Assembly (NCBI GenBank): GCA_018398765.1
Contig: JAHBMJ010000337.1
Location: 1-42,500, forward strand
Source: Chromera velia
Taxonomy: Eukaryota > Sar > Chromeraceae
Length of the DNA stretch: 42,500 nt
Direction: 5' to 3'
Within the stretch, counting starts at the first letter, position 1. Every line of letters begins with the position of its first letter. Below the pieces are notes generated by a model. It was given only the letters and a program-made list of their open reading frames with translations, was not told the DNA's origin and searched no databases. Of this stretch, positions 25,737 to 34,315 are shown piece after piece. The translations under genes were made by a program, and so were the position numbers.

Positions 25737-28700
25737 TGTCGACGAATAGAGAAAAAAACAAACAAACCCAGACCAAAAGAGGCTCGCTTGTCAACCGTGA
25801 AGCCTCAAAAAAGCAGTCGTGGAAGCACTCGTGAACGAATCTAAAAACTATGTGAACTGACCGATAGAGGGAGGAGGCAGAGACACAACGGATTCCAGCA
25901 TGTCGACACGAACGGCAAAAAGCTCGTGTAGACCCGACGTGCTCTGTTGGTGCACAGAGTCTCGCACAGGTCTCTCATATTCGCCCTGTGTGACCAGAAG
26001 AGCGGAGGCAGACGCGGAGGACTGCGAGGCTGTGTCACCATACTGATCTCCAGTCTGTGTCTGAGCCCCTCCTACTGCCCCTGGCTGCATTGGTTTTTGA
26101 TTCGGTCCTGGAGAGACCCCCATCGATTGGGGAAGTGGGACGGTGGAAGGGAGGCCGGTGGTATGCGATGAGGGTGGGTTGCCTGATCCCTTTGGCTGTC
26201 CCTTTCTCTTCTGCAACAGCTCTGCAATCAGACGGGCCTGCTCTTGGTCAGGCCCTGTGGGGAGGGGAAGCTCCGGCTCCTCTCTTGCGGCCTCCAAGCG
26301 TCTGTCCGTCCCCCCCCTCACCCCCTCGTCTCCCCAATTTCCACTCACTGCAGGCCATTGTGCGGTCATCATTGCAGTAGGCGAGTCGGCGGTCTCGTCT
26401 TTCAATTCGGGCACTGCTGGTAGAGAAAGAGAGGACTTGTTTGGGACTGACGGTCGGCCTGCTGAATGGGAAATCTGTGGGTTGTGCAGGGCTGCTGCTG
26501 CACCGTGTGGAATTGTTGTTGGCCGTATGGGCAGCGCAGAGAGGGAATCCCCAAAGGGTGTTGCCGGACCTGAACATGGAGGAGTGGGTCCTCCTCTGAG
26601 TTGTTGATGGACTCCTGAAGGATCGGCTGGGAAGGGAGGGGGGAACTGTCGTGCTCTGAGAAGCGTGAATGATATTCGAGGGAGAGAGACAGAGAGGACC
26701 GTGAAGGATGAAGAAGAATGAAGAATGTCCAACTTGTCCAAGATTTCATTTTCATCGAGAGGATCTCCAGAAGGTGAGTGGGAAGACGAAAAGGGCCTTT
26801 TGTCCTCCCCCTTCATATTCACAGTCTCTCCCCGGGATTCACGGAACACCCCAGAGTCTGTTCTCTTTTTCTCTGCATTTGCCGCTTCCTCCTCTTCTTC
26901 CTCTTCCTCATCAGAGTCTCCGAACACAACGTCCATGGCCCATCCCATCCAGCCAGATGATTTCTTCTCGTTTCCCTTCTTCTTCTTGTCTTCCCTCTCC
27001 CTCTCTACAACTGACACTCCCCCTCCCATCTCCCCTTCAGCACCTCCCCCCTGTACAGGAGGACCCCCGAGGACCTCAACCTCGCCAACCAAACGTCCCC
27101 CTGAGACATCCCCCCGCAGAGACCCTGACGGCCTCTCCCCCCCCGTCTCTGAGAGCTCACGGAGAGATCCCGTCTCCTCAGCTGCATCCACCGGCAGCAT
27201 GATTGATTACAAAGGAGAAAGAAAGGGCAGCAGAACAAGTGAAGATAGGGAGGGAATCAGAAAACAAAACAAAACGATCGAAGGGCACCAAACAGGTCCA
27301 CAGAGAATCAAGGGCAGCTAGTGGGGAGGACCAAAGCAAGCTTGCACAATCCAACCAACCCACAAACAAAATTGACGAAGCATCGATTGAACAAATGGCC
27401 CTCCCCAGGGCCACCTGGCTCTTCCGCCCACACTTTAATTCAGTCATTCACATGTTCCGACCTGAAGTCGTGCCTTCCCCTGCTGTCGGCCTCAGGACGC
27501 TGTCGCCGTCGCCTCCTCTCCCCCCGTCCGTGTTTCCCTTTTTGCCCGCAGAGACCGCAGCGGGACCTCCAAGGGCAGGGATTCCTCTCGCGGAGACGCC
27601 CTTTCCCTTGCCCATGTTCCGACACGAAGACAGAAGGGCCCCCCACTGAGCCGTGGTCATTTGAAGGGAAAGGGCACCCTGCAAGTTTGGAAGAACGAGA
27701 TCGGTTGCAAAGAAAGAACAGAAGAGGAATCTTATGCATTAGTCCATCTTCAAGCGAACCACCGACACAGACAAAAGAAAGAAGATTCTTCGCATGTGCT
27801 CTGACAAAACAGCTGTTCCTTACCCCCCGTCGCCACGGAGTCGTGTTGCATGCACGTGCCTCGACTGCTCGCGCATTCAACACACTTTCTGCATGAGTGC
27901 GACAAGCCTGGATGTGCATCCAGATAGGCAGAAGAACAGTCGAATCAGGAATGACACGGCGATTCCAATCGTGGGTGGGATCACAAGCAGGGACACACAC
28001 TCCAAGAAACGTTCTGCTGACACGGGTGACAGAACCGGAAATGAATTTGGGCAACTGACCACTTGCAGATCCAAACGCAGAGGCTCCAACGGAATACCTG
28101 CGGAAATGAAAATTCGTTGTTTTAGGTCCGTTACTAAAAACAAACCTGTGAAGGTTCACGTGAATTGAAACTCGGGAGAAGAGAAGAGAAGAGAAGAGAA
28201 CAGAAGAGAACGTACGAAAAAATGGCGAACGGAGAAGTGGATGACGAGACGAGGAGAGCGTTGGAGATGCAAGCGCTTTTATTTCACTTTTTCACCTCGA
28301 AATTTCACTTACGTGCTTTTCCCGCGCTTTGCTTTGGCCGTGCGAGAGGCAGGACGAGGAAGACTCTCAGACAGGCTCTGGAGAGGACTGGGGCCTCTGC
28401 CCTGTGCCGTCTCTCCTTGGCCTCTCTTTCGACAGCGGCACCACCAGCAGGAGCGAGAGAAGGGGGGGGCAGGGGTGCGAGGGGGAGTCCTGTCGAGATG
28501 TTGATGCCGCTTTGGTGTTGCTGTTGTTGTGCGTTTTTGAGGAGATCGAGGCACACAGTGATGTCGTTCGCCTCGCCGACTGCAGAGCAGAAAAGAGGAG
28601 AGAAGAGAAGAGAAGCGTGAGTGAGGCAGAATGCAAGAAGGCAACTTGAAGACTTCTGTACCCAACTGACTGATTTCACTAGAGATATCTGGGGGGGGAA

Positions 28701-31700
28701 CGCTTTGACGAACACGGCGGACAGTACCCCATTGCATGCCATCCTCCGGCACATTCAGCAAACCGGCCAAGACAGACAGGAAAAAGAAGGGACACTCTGC
28801 AGTTTTTTTTCATTCCAACAGAACCCCCCCAAAGTCGCAAACAAACCAAATGCGCTCATTGACTTTTTGCCTTGCTCTCTCTTTCTCTCTCTCTGACCTC
28901 TATGTACAAGCTGCTGGGGCCCTTGAGGAACGCAGAATCGCTTTTTCCACTCAGGAGGTGGGGAGGTCGGGAAGAAGACGATCTCTGCAAAGAAATGAAA
29001 CAGCGCAGAGGGACCTCCGTGACACAGTGAGTGAGTCTAAGACCAACGCCATAGAGGCCCGTAGAAGCGGACAAAAAGGAAGAGAAAGAGGCAGCTGCGG
29101 AAAGGAAGGAAAGGAGGAATGAAGACCAACATACACAGAAAAGGATAAGTCTCGGGCAGCAAAGGAAAGCACACACACACACAGAGAGAGAGAGAGAGGG
29201 GGGGAGGGAGAGAGGGAGAGGGAGAGAGGGAGGGAGAGATTGCACATCTCCTTGTCTCCTGTTCTCTGTCAAGTCTTCCTTCTTACAAGGCCTGCCTGCC
29301 TGCCTGTCTGCATCCCGACTAACCTCCCACTGTCACAGAGGCGACAACGCGGGCCCTCTTGTCAACGAATTTGAGAACCAGATTCGTCACGGAGACCACC
29401 AAGTTTGCAAGAATTGTTTTCAGAAGCGACAGCACCCAGCCTGAAAGCAAGCGCAGTCGTTTCAACAGAACGAAAGGAACAGAAGGGAGAACAGAGAACA
29501 GTGCACAGGAGAGCACAAGAAGAAGAAGAAGAAGAAGAAGAAGAAGGGATCGGGTCAAGAGAGGGGCCCTGAACCCACCCAGGAACGAAAATGAAATTAA
29601 GTCCCTGTGTGGAAGTGCTGCTGACTTCCTGAAGATGCCTTGAAAGATCTGGAGCGCCCCATTCAGGCACACCCATGACCGAAAGAAAAGAAGCAAATTA
29701 GCAAACCTGAAACTCCAAATTCGACCTCCCCCCCCCGGACTTCTAAGAGGGGAAGGAAGAGGCAGAGAGAGAAACGAACCCGAAGGACTCACTCGCACAA
29801 AGAAAAATAAGGGGGCAAGGATCCGCCATCTCCGACCTGTCTGCTGTGGCTGAGAAGAAGCAACCACCGGTGCTCCACCCCCCCCACTCGCAATCGGAGA
29901 GGCCGCTTGGCCTGACTCTGCAGAGAAACGATGGGCGTGGAGAAGGTACGGAAGACACGTAGCCGTTCACGCAAACGTCCACAGGCATGCAGAGAGATTT
30001 GTTGGTGCGCCTCCTTGACGGCGCTTCTCTCTTCCCCTCTGCGCTTGCATCCTGCCTTCGTGCCACTCCCACGACCGTCTCACGGTCTTGTTCATTGATT
30101 CAATTCTAATTGTAAGTCCGCATCCACCCCCCACGCAAGCAAATAAAGATCATCTTTCAGCTCAGGAAGTTTCACCTAAGGGTCACTTCACACCCAGTCA
30201 TCTTCCCTCTGATGAAACCCGTCATCTTCAGTTCGCTTCGGCACGAAATCTGGTTAGGCGGCACAACAAACGAAGAGTAAAAACGGAGACCCCTGTCCGG
30301 CCTCAGTAATCAAATGGACTCAGATGCTTTTGGGCTCACCTCAATTGAGGGCGCAAGAGAGGGGAACTATCGAAGGAGAAGGAGCTGAAAGGAGAGAATA
30401 CACGTACTTACCTGCAGCCTCTACACCAACAGAGCCCGCAGAGGAGGACGGGACCCCGGCAGAATTGATATAGCCATCCACCGACATCGGGACAGGCACA
30501 CTGCCGTCTCCCCCCTCGACCCCCACTCCCGTTCTCCCCGTCTCCCCCCTTGCAGTTGAGTCTCCCGCTTTCCCTCGAGAAGCACCACCGCCGTCTTCGC
30601 TTTCACTGCGGTTGTCGGCTGACGGGAAGGGAACGCCGTCTCCGGGGCGCGGTGGAGGAGCAAACCCTGAACAGACGCACATATGTGCAAGCAAACTTCG
30701 GGTATACAGAGTGACAAGAAAGAGAAAGCCTGGAAGAGTGATGGGGTAGGCAGGGGGGGTGAGAGTGGAGACACTGCCTCAGTATTTCTTCCTCCTTCCA
30801 TTCCTCCTTTCTTGTGCTTCCCCCTCCTACTCCACTCACAAATCGAAGGCGGCGAGGTCATTCCTTTTTTTTCTTACACCCCCCCCTTCAATCAGACGAA
30901 TCCACTGTCTTCAACCCCTTTGCATCCGTTAACCCGGACCAAGTCAAGTGCTTTCTCTCCCTGTACTATTCTGCTTCCTCAATTCCACAACACCGCACTA
31001 CTTTGCACACAGACTCTCTGCAGCCCGGGATACAAAAATAGCCCCTCACGAGTGAATCTCGTAGAAATCAATATACACATAAAGAAACACATCTGCAGGC
31101 TGACTTACCATGCCCCTCTGCCACAGATGGACTGGCATCAGTCGCCTGCATGGACACGGAGGGAAGAGGAAAGGAAATTGGAGCAAGGAGACATGCAACT
31201 GCCACGCTGAAAGCACGAGAGCGACAACTGAAAAGAAACATGCAAACAAAGGAAAAAGAGGGCTGGGCGCATTGGCGAGACAAAGGGAAAAGGAAGTCTG
31301 GCAAGGCGTGAGAAAGAAAAGAAAGCAATCCGGAGATAATAGGAAGAAGGAAGGGACAGAGGAAGCGAGGGATCGACAGAGACAGACCACTTCAACTTCG
31401 TCTTTTTGAGTCACCACCACTTCAATGAAGTCGATCGACACGCGCGCAGAAGATCCTCGAAGAGCGTTCCACGGGACCTGTCAGGGACCCGAAGGAAGGA
31501 AGGAAGGAAGGAAGGAAGGAAGACCGACATGGGAGAGGAGGGGCGTGAGCAAGAGAGATGGAAGCAAGAAGAAAGGCACACAGAAAGCAATGCAGATGTC
31601 ACAGGCGGTCTCTAGTAAAAAAAAGCCCCCCCTTTCGACCCTCTGTTCCCACTCTTGCCAAATCCATTCGATGAGGAAGCATTCCACCTCTTCTATTTCC

Positions 31701-32116
31701 GTTCTGCATGCACGAACGTTCACCCAGCTCCTTTCCCGACAAGAATTCGATCCCCGGCCAGCATGTACTGTGCGCTCACCTGAATTCTGAGCTCTTTGAT
31801 GAACCCCCGCGTCAACCTGCACAGGCACACACGCACACACACACGGACGTATGCTCGTGAAACAGACGAAGGGAGGGGGGGGAATTCGAAAACAGTGCGT
31901 GCATGCCTGCGACGAGAAAGTGGTGGCCTTCTTTTCCTGCTAGACTGACTCAAAGGGCTCCGGTACTTTGAGAATATTCTGCAGCACATCCAGTTTGAGT
32001 TCCAAGTTCTGCAGGGCGATGTCCCCGCTCCAGAGCGAGAAGGACTCGGTCTGAATGTCCTTGATGTACTGATTCGCATAGTGCAGAATGATGCGAGTGA
32101 GAATGGTCTCCAGCAT
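5003..32116 (-). CDS. VPS13-family bridge-like lipid transfer protein, VPS13B (COH1)-like, about 29 exons
   Basis: VPS13 proteins are long hydrophobic-groove rods that move phospholipids in bulk between membranes at contact sites; VPS13B works at the Golgi in animals. The start is ATG at 32114-32116, because the peptide MLETILTRIILHYANQYIK matches the VPS13B N-terminus. My exon chain on the minus strand is 32116-31950, 31816-31780, 31477-31388, 31145-31109, 30666-30412, 29917-29837, 29440-29324, 28984-28898, 28579-28313, 28097-28060, 27678-27462, 27181-25862, 25620-25170, 25110-24930, 23725-23221, 23017-22560, 22056-13843, 13683-13212, 12737-12459, 12000-11897, 11854-11833, 11143-10913, 10642-10417, 10119-10064, 9791-8533, 8237-8171, 7823-7750, 7497-6720 and 6405-5003. 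All are joined by GT-AG introns with compatible phases, giving 5,831 codons including TGA; human VPS13B is near 4,000 residues. The extra length is mostly low-complexity Ser/Gly/Glu insertions. The weakest joins are 25170/25110, 24930/23725 and the 22 bp exon at 11833. Family assignment is firm, VPS13B subtype is likely, and exact edges need transcripts. Confidence 0.85.
6720..8237 (-). CDS. VPS13 exons 26-28: C-terminal beta-rich region
   Basis: Exon 26 (8171-8237, LSYVYASEREKETRWSW) and exon 27 (7750-7823, FNEDEDVHGWALRKI) are short. Exon 28 (6720-7497) begins LSDLSGGQSSDPG and contains VEILYADFRAD, VRVEFDDQLVRDVKAF and TCYVSKVSVRVSLRL. The last matches the VPS13B stretch that precedes the A-M-H-Y-A-A helix; here that helix reads GAHYAALALLEAP. 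The donor GTTCGT at 6714-6719 was chosen because it leaves the spacing to the next exon equal to that in VPS13B. A GTAGAA donor 21 bases downstream in the sense direction keeps the frame and is the alternative. Confidence 0.75.
8533..9791 (-). CDS. VPS13 exon 25
   Basis: This 1,259 bp exon starts in phase 1 after TTTCATGCAG and ends in phase 0 at the donor GTACGT. It opens with a Ser/Gly/Asp-rich stretch and then has HVEVLYSSAHCIIRCSF, which fits the conserved segment after the VAB domain. It ends with FQFERRLEVRVESRDLVVHA and HAVHLT, a strand pair typical of the region before the C-terminal ATG2_C-like part. Gly-rich insertions make it longer than in animal homologues. Internal splicing within the low-complexity part is possible. 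Confidence 0.7.
10064..13683 (-). CDS. VPS13 exons 18-24: end of VAB domain
   Basis: Exon 18 (13212-13683) starts DSKMHRPGPGYPL and carries FGNQTTSPVSS and IPLLVLPSRAA. Exon 19 (12459-12737) is acidic and ends near LYFAIRAAVSAAG. Exon 20 (11897-12000) and a tentative 22 bp exon (11833-11854) lead to exon 22 (10913-11143), whose FHPSVQPPLVILNDSPLF is the sixth VAB-like repeat with its Asn. Exon 23 (10417-10642) and the 56 bp exon 24 (10064-10119) follow; exon 24 has textbook borders (CTGTGCAG and GTAAGT). Phases agree along the chain. The 12000-11833 stretch is uncertain, because a GTGAGT donor two bases away from the one I chose would need a different downstream exon. Confidence 0.65.
11577..11641. 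repeat. (CA)n(GA)n microsatellite in a VPS13 intron
   Basis: About 30 bp of CA followed by about 35 bp of GA on the plus strand, that is (CT)n(GT)n in the transcript. It lies between exons 21 and 22. Confidence 0.9.
13049..13108. repeat. (GAGC)n then (GA)n in a VPS13 intron
   Basis: GAGC tetranucleotide units followed by GA repeats, within the intron between exons 18 and 19. In the sense strand this reads as a pyrimidine-rich CT and CGCT tract. Confidence 0.9.
13843..22056 (-). CDS. VPS13 exon 17: single 8.2 kb exon, RBG rod plus VAB repeats
   Basis: An uninterrupted frame of 2,738 codons enters in phase 0 after TTTGCAG and leaves in phase 0 at the donor GTGGGT. The first two thirds are alternating beta-rich stretches and low-complexity linkers, as expected for the lipid-carrying groove. 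The last third contains VAB-type repeats, recognised by Asn followed by a hydrophobic/Pro pattern: AINSSTPIPL (near 17140), VMNLLPVPV (near 16360), FVIENALPLPL (near 15135), FSVENLTGVAI (near 14365) and VRMSNRSPHPLL (near 13870). In yeast Vps13 the VAB domain binds PxP-motif adaptors that choose the membrane. Phase 0 at both ends and lack of stops make it a real exon, though small in-frame introns cannot be excluded. Confidence 0.85.
22560..25620 (-). CDS. VPS13 exons 13-16: RBG-repeat region
   Basis: Exon 13 (about 25170-25620) begins GPPEVSLQIRKVEASVNK. Exon 14 (24930 to about 25110) contains MVDSLKFWLSHQPRR, which resembles the N-S-L-F stretch of VPS13B. Exon 15 (23221-23725) begins TGPLLVSLPAEFFEVAK, the typical RBG strand-loop-helix entry. 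Exon 16 (22560-23017) contains EICTFSFLADPLANF and GAQIASLRLSIVE and ends at the donor GTCAGT. The middle joins are the weakest in the gene: donor GTCTTT after exon 13 and GTGCGT after exon 14 are chosen on phase and weak homology only. Another short exon around 24240-24310 is conceivable. Confidence 0.6.
24533..24572. repeat. Tetranucleotide repeat in a VPS13 intron
   Basis: CTAT units grade into CTGT and CGGT units, within the long interval between exons 14 and 15 (23726-24929). That 1.2 kb interval otherwise shows no exon I can support firmly. Confidence 0.85.
25690..25736. repeat. (CA)n(GA)n microsatellite in a VPS13 intron
   Basis: A CA run directly followed by a GA run, 70-115 bases upstream of the acceptor of exon 13 in the sense direction. 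It is the same composite motif as in the other introns. Confidence 0.9.
25862..27181 (-). CDS. VPS13 exon 12: acidic and low-complexity insert with a Trp motif
   Basis: This 1,320 bp open exon encodes SGWMGWAMDVVFGDSDEE followed by a Glu run. It resembles the W-x-x-W-A-W motif and acidic stretch that follow the first chorein region in VPS13B. A beta-rich stretch, TVLSVSLPRISFTLLRA, corresponds to the next RBG strand pair. Between them and after them lie Pro/Ser/Gln-rich insertions with no family counterpart. The exon enters in phase 1 after GATGCAG and leaves in phase 1 at the donor GTCAGT (25856-25861). An internal intron is possible but not required, since the frame is open throughout. Confidence 0.75.
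27462..30666 (-). CDS. VPS13 exons 5-11: end of chorein domain and first RBG repeats
   Basis: Exon 5 (30412-30666) is a Ser/Gly/Glu-rich linker. Exons 6 (29837-29917) and 7 (29324-29440) join to give TGWVLSLLKTILANL and TNLVLKFVD, matching the VPS13 segment that reads as a helix followed by N-x-x-L-K-Y/F-V-E/D. Exon 8 (28898-28984) and exon 9 (28313-28579) contain DITVCLDLLKN, like the TVCLD stretch of VPS13B. The 38 bp exon 10 (28060-28097, IPLEPLRLDLQV) joins exon 11 (27462-27678, GALSLQMTTAQW), reproducing the family pattern of two beta strands and then a D/T-x-x-Q segment. Phases agree throughout. Exons 6 and 11 both use the donor GTCGGA. Confidence 0.75.
29168..29240. repeat. CA, GA and GGGA repeats in a VPS13 intron
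   Basis: Short CA and GA runs followed by GGGAGAGA units, in the intron between exons 7 and 8. The transcript strand is almost purely pyrimidine here. Confidence 0.85.
29517..29547. repeat. (AAG)n trinucleotide repeat in a VPS13 intron
   Basis: About nine AAG units in the intron between exons 6 and 7, read as (CTT)n in the transcript. Leucine-rich or arginine-rich frames across it are artefacts. Confidence 0.9.
31109..32116 (-). CDS. VPS13 exons 1-4: N-terminal chorein domain
   Basis: Exon 1 (31950-32116) encodes 55 codons ending VPEPF, with the motif LELKLDVL as in VPS13B. It is joined in phase 2 to a 37 bp exon (31780-31816) giving LTRGFIKELRIQ, then to exon 3 (31388-31477) beginning VPWNAL, then to another 37 bp exon (31109-31145). 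Together these reproduce the family signature of a Gly-Phe-Ile turn followed by a conserved Val-Pro-Trp. In VPS13 this domain caps the rod and takes lipid from the donor membrane. Donors in order are GTCAGT, GTGAGC, GTCTGT and GTAAGT. The conserved peptide spans the introns, so the splice positions are well supported. A CCCCACAG just upstream (32141-32148) may be a 5' UTR acceptor. Confidence 0.85.
31492..31522. repeat. (GGAA)n repeat in a VPS13 intron
   Basis: About seven GGAA units immediately upstream (sense direction) of the exon 3 acceptor, so the transcript carries (TTCC)n as part of the polypyrimidine tract. Confidence 0.9.
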
Positions 32117-33021
32117 GATGATCGTGACGCAGTGGGCGTCTGTGGGGCACGATGAGAGAGAAAGTAACTTCGGAGACGGCGAGGCAGGGATGAGTGGATA
32201 CGCAGAGAGACAAGGACAGGACCTTCAAAATGACAGTCTGCGGCAGCAATCGAGGGCAGAAAACGATTCCGAGCACATGGATGCGTTCGCTTCGGTCCTG
32301 TCTCCTGGACTTTCAGTATGCTAATATCCACACCTGGGGTACTTTCAGGACGGCTTGACACTTCAATCGACTGAGTTCGTCGACTTGAGAACAAAGAGAA
32401 CTTGACTGGATCTTTCAATCCCGACAAAATTCATCAAGCCTCCCCACTCTCGGCAATTTATGGAGGGTCAGCTCCATTCGTGGCGATGGTCAGCAGACTT
32501 TGAGAAAAGTATAATAACGAAAGGGTTGCAATGCCAGTCCCCCAGTTGGTGTCAGACTTTCCGCCCAAGTTTCTCGAGAAGTTCATGCAGCGCGTGCAGC
32601 CCGCGGGCCGCCCGCGGCCGGCGGCCGGCCGCTGGGCGCGCCGCCAAAAAATGACCCGCCACCATGGTGACCATGCATTTTCCGTACTCGGATAAAAAGG
32701 GGGTAAAAGGGGGACAATAGGTCTTCCCTCACAGATACAGCAGGGTTAAGGAGGCAGGGCGTAGAAGAGGACAGAGCTAAAAGGACTTTTCTAGACTTTT
32801 CAGGTTAAACTTTGTGGTTATAATTATGATGGTGACTAACAGTGACTAGTAATAACTTGAAGTATAACTTTGTATAATTAGTAATAATCAGCTAGGAGTA
32901 ATTGTGAGTCAGATGGAGTCAGTGTAAAGTGATATAACAAAAAAATTATATACACCAATATAAACTTGACAGTGGACATTAATCCTAATTCTAATCATTT
33001 TTTCTTTCATACATTTATTTA
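32117..33021. other. 5' flank of the VPS13 gene with a GC-rich patch
   Basis: This stretch contains a probable 5' UTR acceptor (about 32141), no supported coding region, and a 55 bp patch of almost pure G and C at 32591-32645 built from GCCCGCGG and CGGCCGG units. The patch sits where the 50% GC gene region changes to AT-rich repeated DNA. It may be promoter-linked or just a compositional boundary; no TATA or start site can be assigned. Confidence 0.45.
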
Positions 33022-33253
33022 ACCTCCCTGAACCTAAGTGCCACTTGAAAAAATATAATCAAGATAATCTCTATCTGCGGCATCGTTTTTCAAAAGACTA
33101 TCCACGCCTGCGGCGTAGACAGTGAAGACACCGTTCAAAAATGTGGCTTTGGCTTTCAAGACACCGTAAATGATCCGCACCTGCGGTGCAGACTTTCAAG
33201 CTTATCTAAAAATGCGGCTTGAACTTTCAAGTGGTAGTTAGGTTCAGGGAGGT
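33022..33253. mobile_element. 232 bp TIR element (MITE-like)
   Basis: The termini are 29 bp inverted repeats: 33022-33050 starts ACCTCCCTGAACCTAA, and 33225-33253 is the inverse with three adjacent mismatches. The inside carries repeated TGCGGC/TGCGGT units joined to TTTCAAG. There is no coding capacity. Flanks CATTTATTT and CATTCATTC could be a decayed 9 bp target duplication, but this is weak. Confidence 0.7.
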
Positions 33254-34090
33254 CATTCATTCCAAAATCCTAACTAGCAATATCCACATGATGTGGCATC
33301 ATTATCATCATCATTAATTAATTAATTATTAATCGGTTTATAGGCCATTATGTAATGCATGAGTCTAGGACAATGCTTTATTGCCCCTTTGCCAGACCTG
33401 CATTATACAACAGGAGGGGACTTTATTCTCGCAACTCTAAACACCCTGCATCTAGAAGATGCTTTCTCAATCGCTGATGTCGTTTCCCTTCTGTGGGAGG
33501 AGTGCGACGACTGCAACAGAGACTCTCAGGCAGTAGAGGCAGACAGGAAGACTGGTGGAGAGGGGGGACGGGAGATGTACTAGGGAGACGTCTTGGGAGA
33601 TGGAAAAAGAACATTCAAAAGGTGAGACGGGAAGAGAGGTATCATCATAATACGCTATCACCAGTAATGGCTCAGGGTAGCACGGACCTGGAGAGGCTAA
33701 GAAATGATATTAGGAGGATACACACTCACTACGTATATGTAGAAGTCTGTTCATACAGGTCGTATTCAGAAAAGACCTACGAGGAGGCTGGTGTACTTGT
33801 GCTGGCTCTCGTGCTATTTCACACTGCTAGCACTTCCTACCTCCTTCAAATAACTGCTACTGGGATTGTTTAGGCTTCTTTCTATTTCACCATCGGCCTA
33901 TAATAGGCGTCTAGCGTTCCGCAAGTCCACTGAGTGTAAAAACTAGTTTAATTTATAGTTTAGCAGCTTTAGTTATATCACAGTATAACGTTTCTACTGT
34001 TTTTTAGTAAGTTTAGGGCATCTGTCTATATCTGTCAAAGTTCGTAAAGCACGATAACTTTTAAGAATAACTTTAGGGGGTTATAAACCA
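33254..34090. other. No supported gene
   Basis: AT-rich DNA with an ATTA repeat near 33313-33332. A 74-codon plus-strand frame (33359-33583) has no recognisable domain, and the same frame then meets TAG and TGA. I see no other feature. Confidence 0.4.
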
Positions 34091-34315
34091 TAAAGTAGAG
34101 TTGTTAAATATCATAGGTGATAAATGTCAGTGTCGACACTTGAGCTTGGAATGACATTAAGTGTCAATGACATTTATATTTTAGTACAGTGTCGACACTT
34201 GTTTTTTTTCATTTGTTGTCACCTTATGCTTGAACTTTCGAGGCAATAATGAAATCAAAAGTTTGCTAAGTCAAACTTCCTATCACCCAAACCTTCAAAT
34301 TATAATTATTCATTG

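Noticed and set aside
27440-28159. 239-codon minus-strand frame as one exon
   Set aside because: It is not in the frame of the family-matching peptides IPLEPLRLDLQV and GALSLQMTTAQW, which are instead two exons split by an intron.
5003-32116. Host-wide reassignment of TAA/TAG to Gln
   Set aside because: The VPS13 and PhyH genes can be read entirely with standard sense codons, and exon borders coincide with conserved peptides, so the pattern is limited to the LINE family.
33359-33583. Plus-strand 74-codon gene
   Set aside because: No domain, AT-rich repeat setting, and no splice or homology support.
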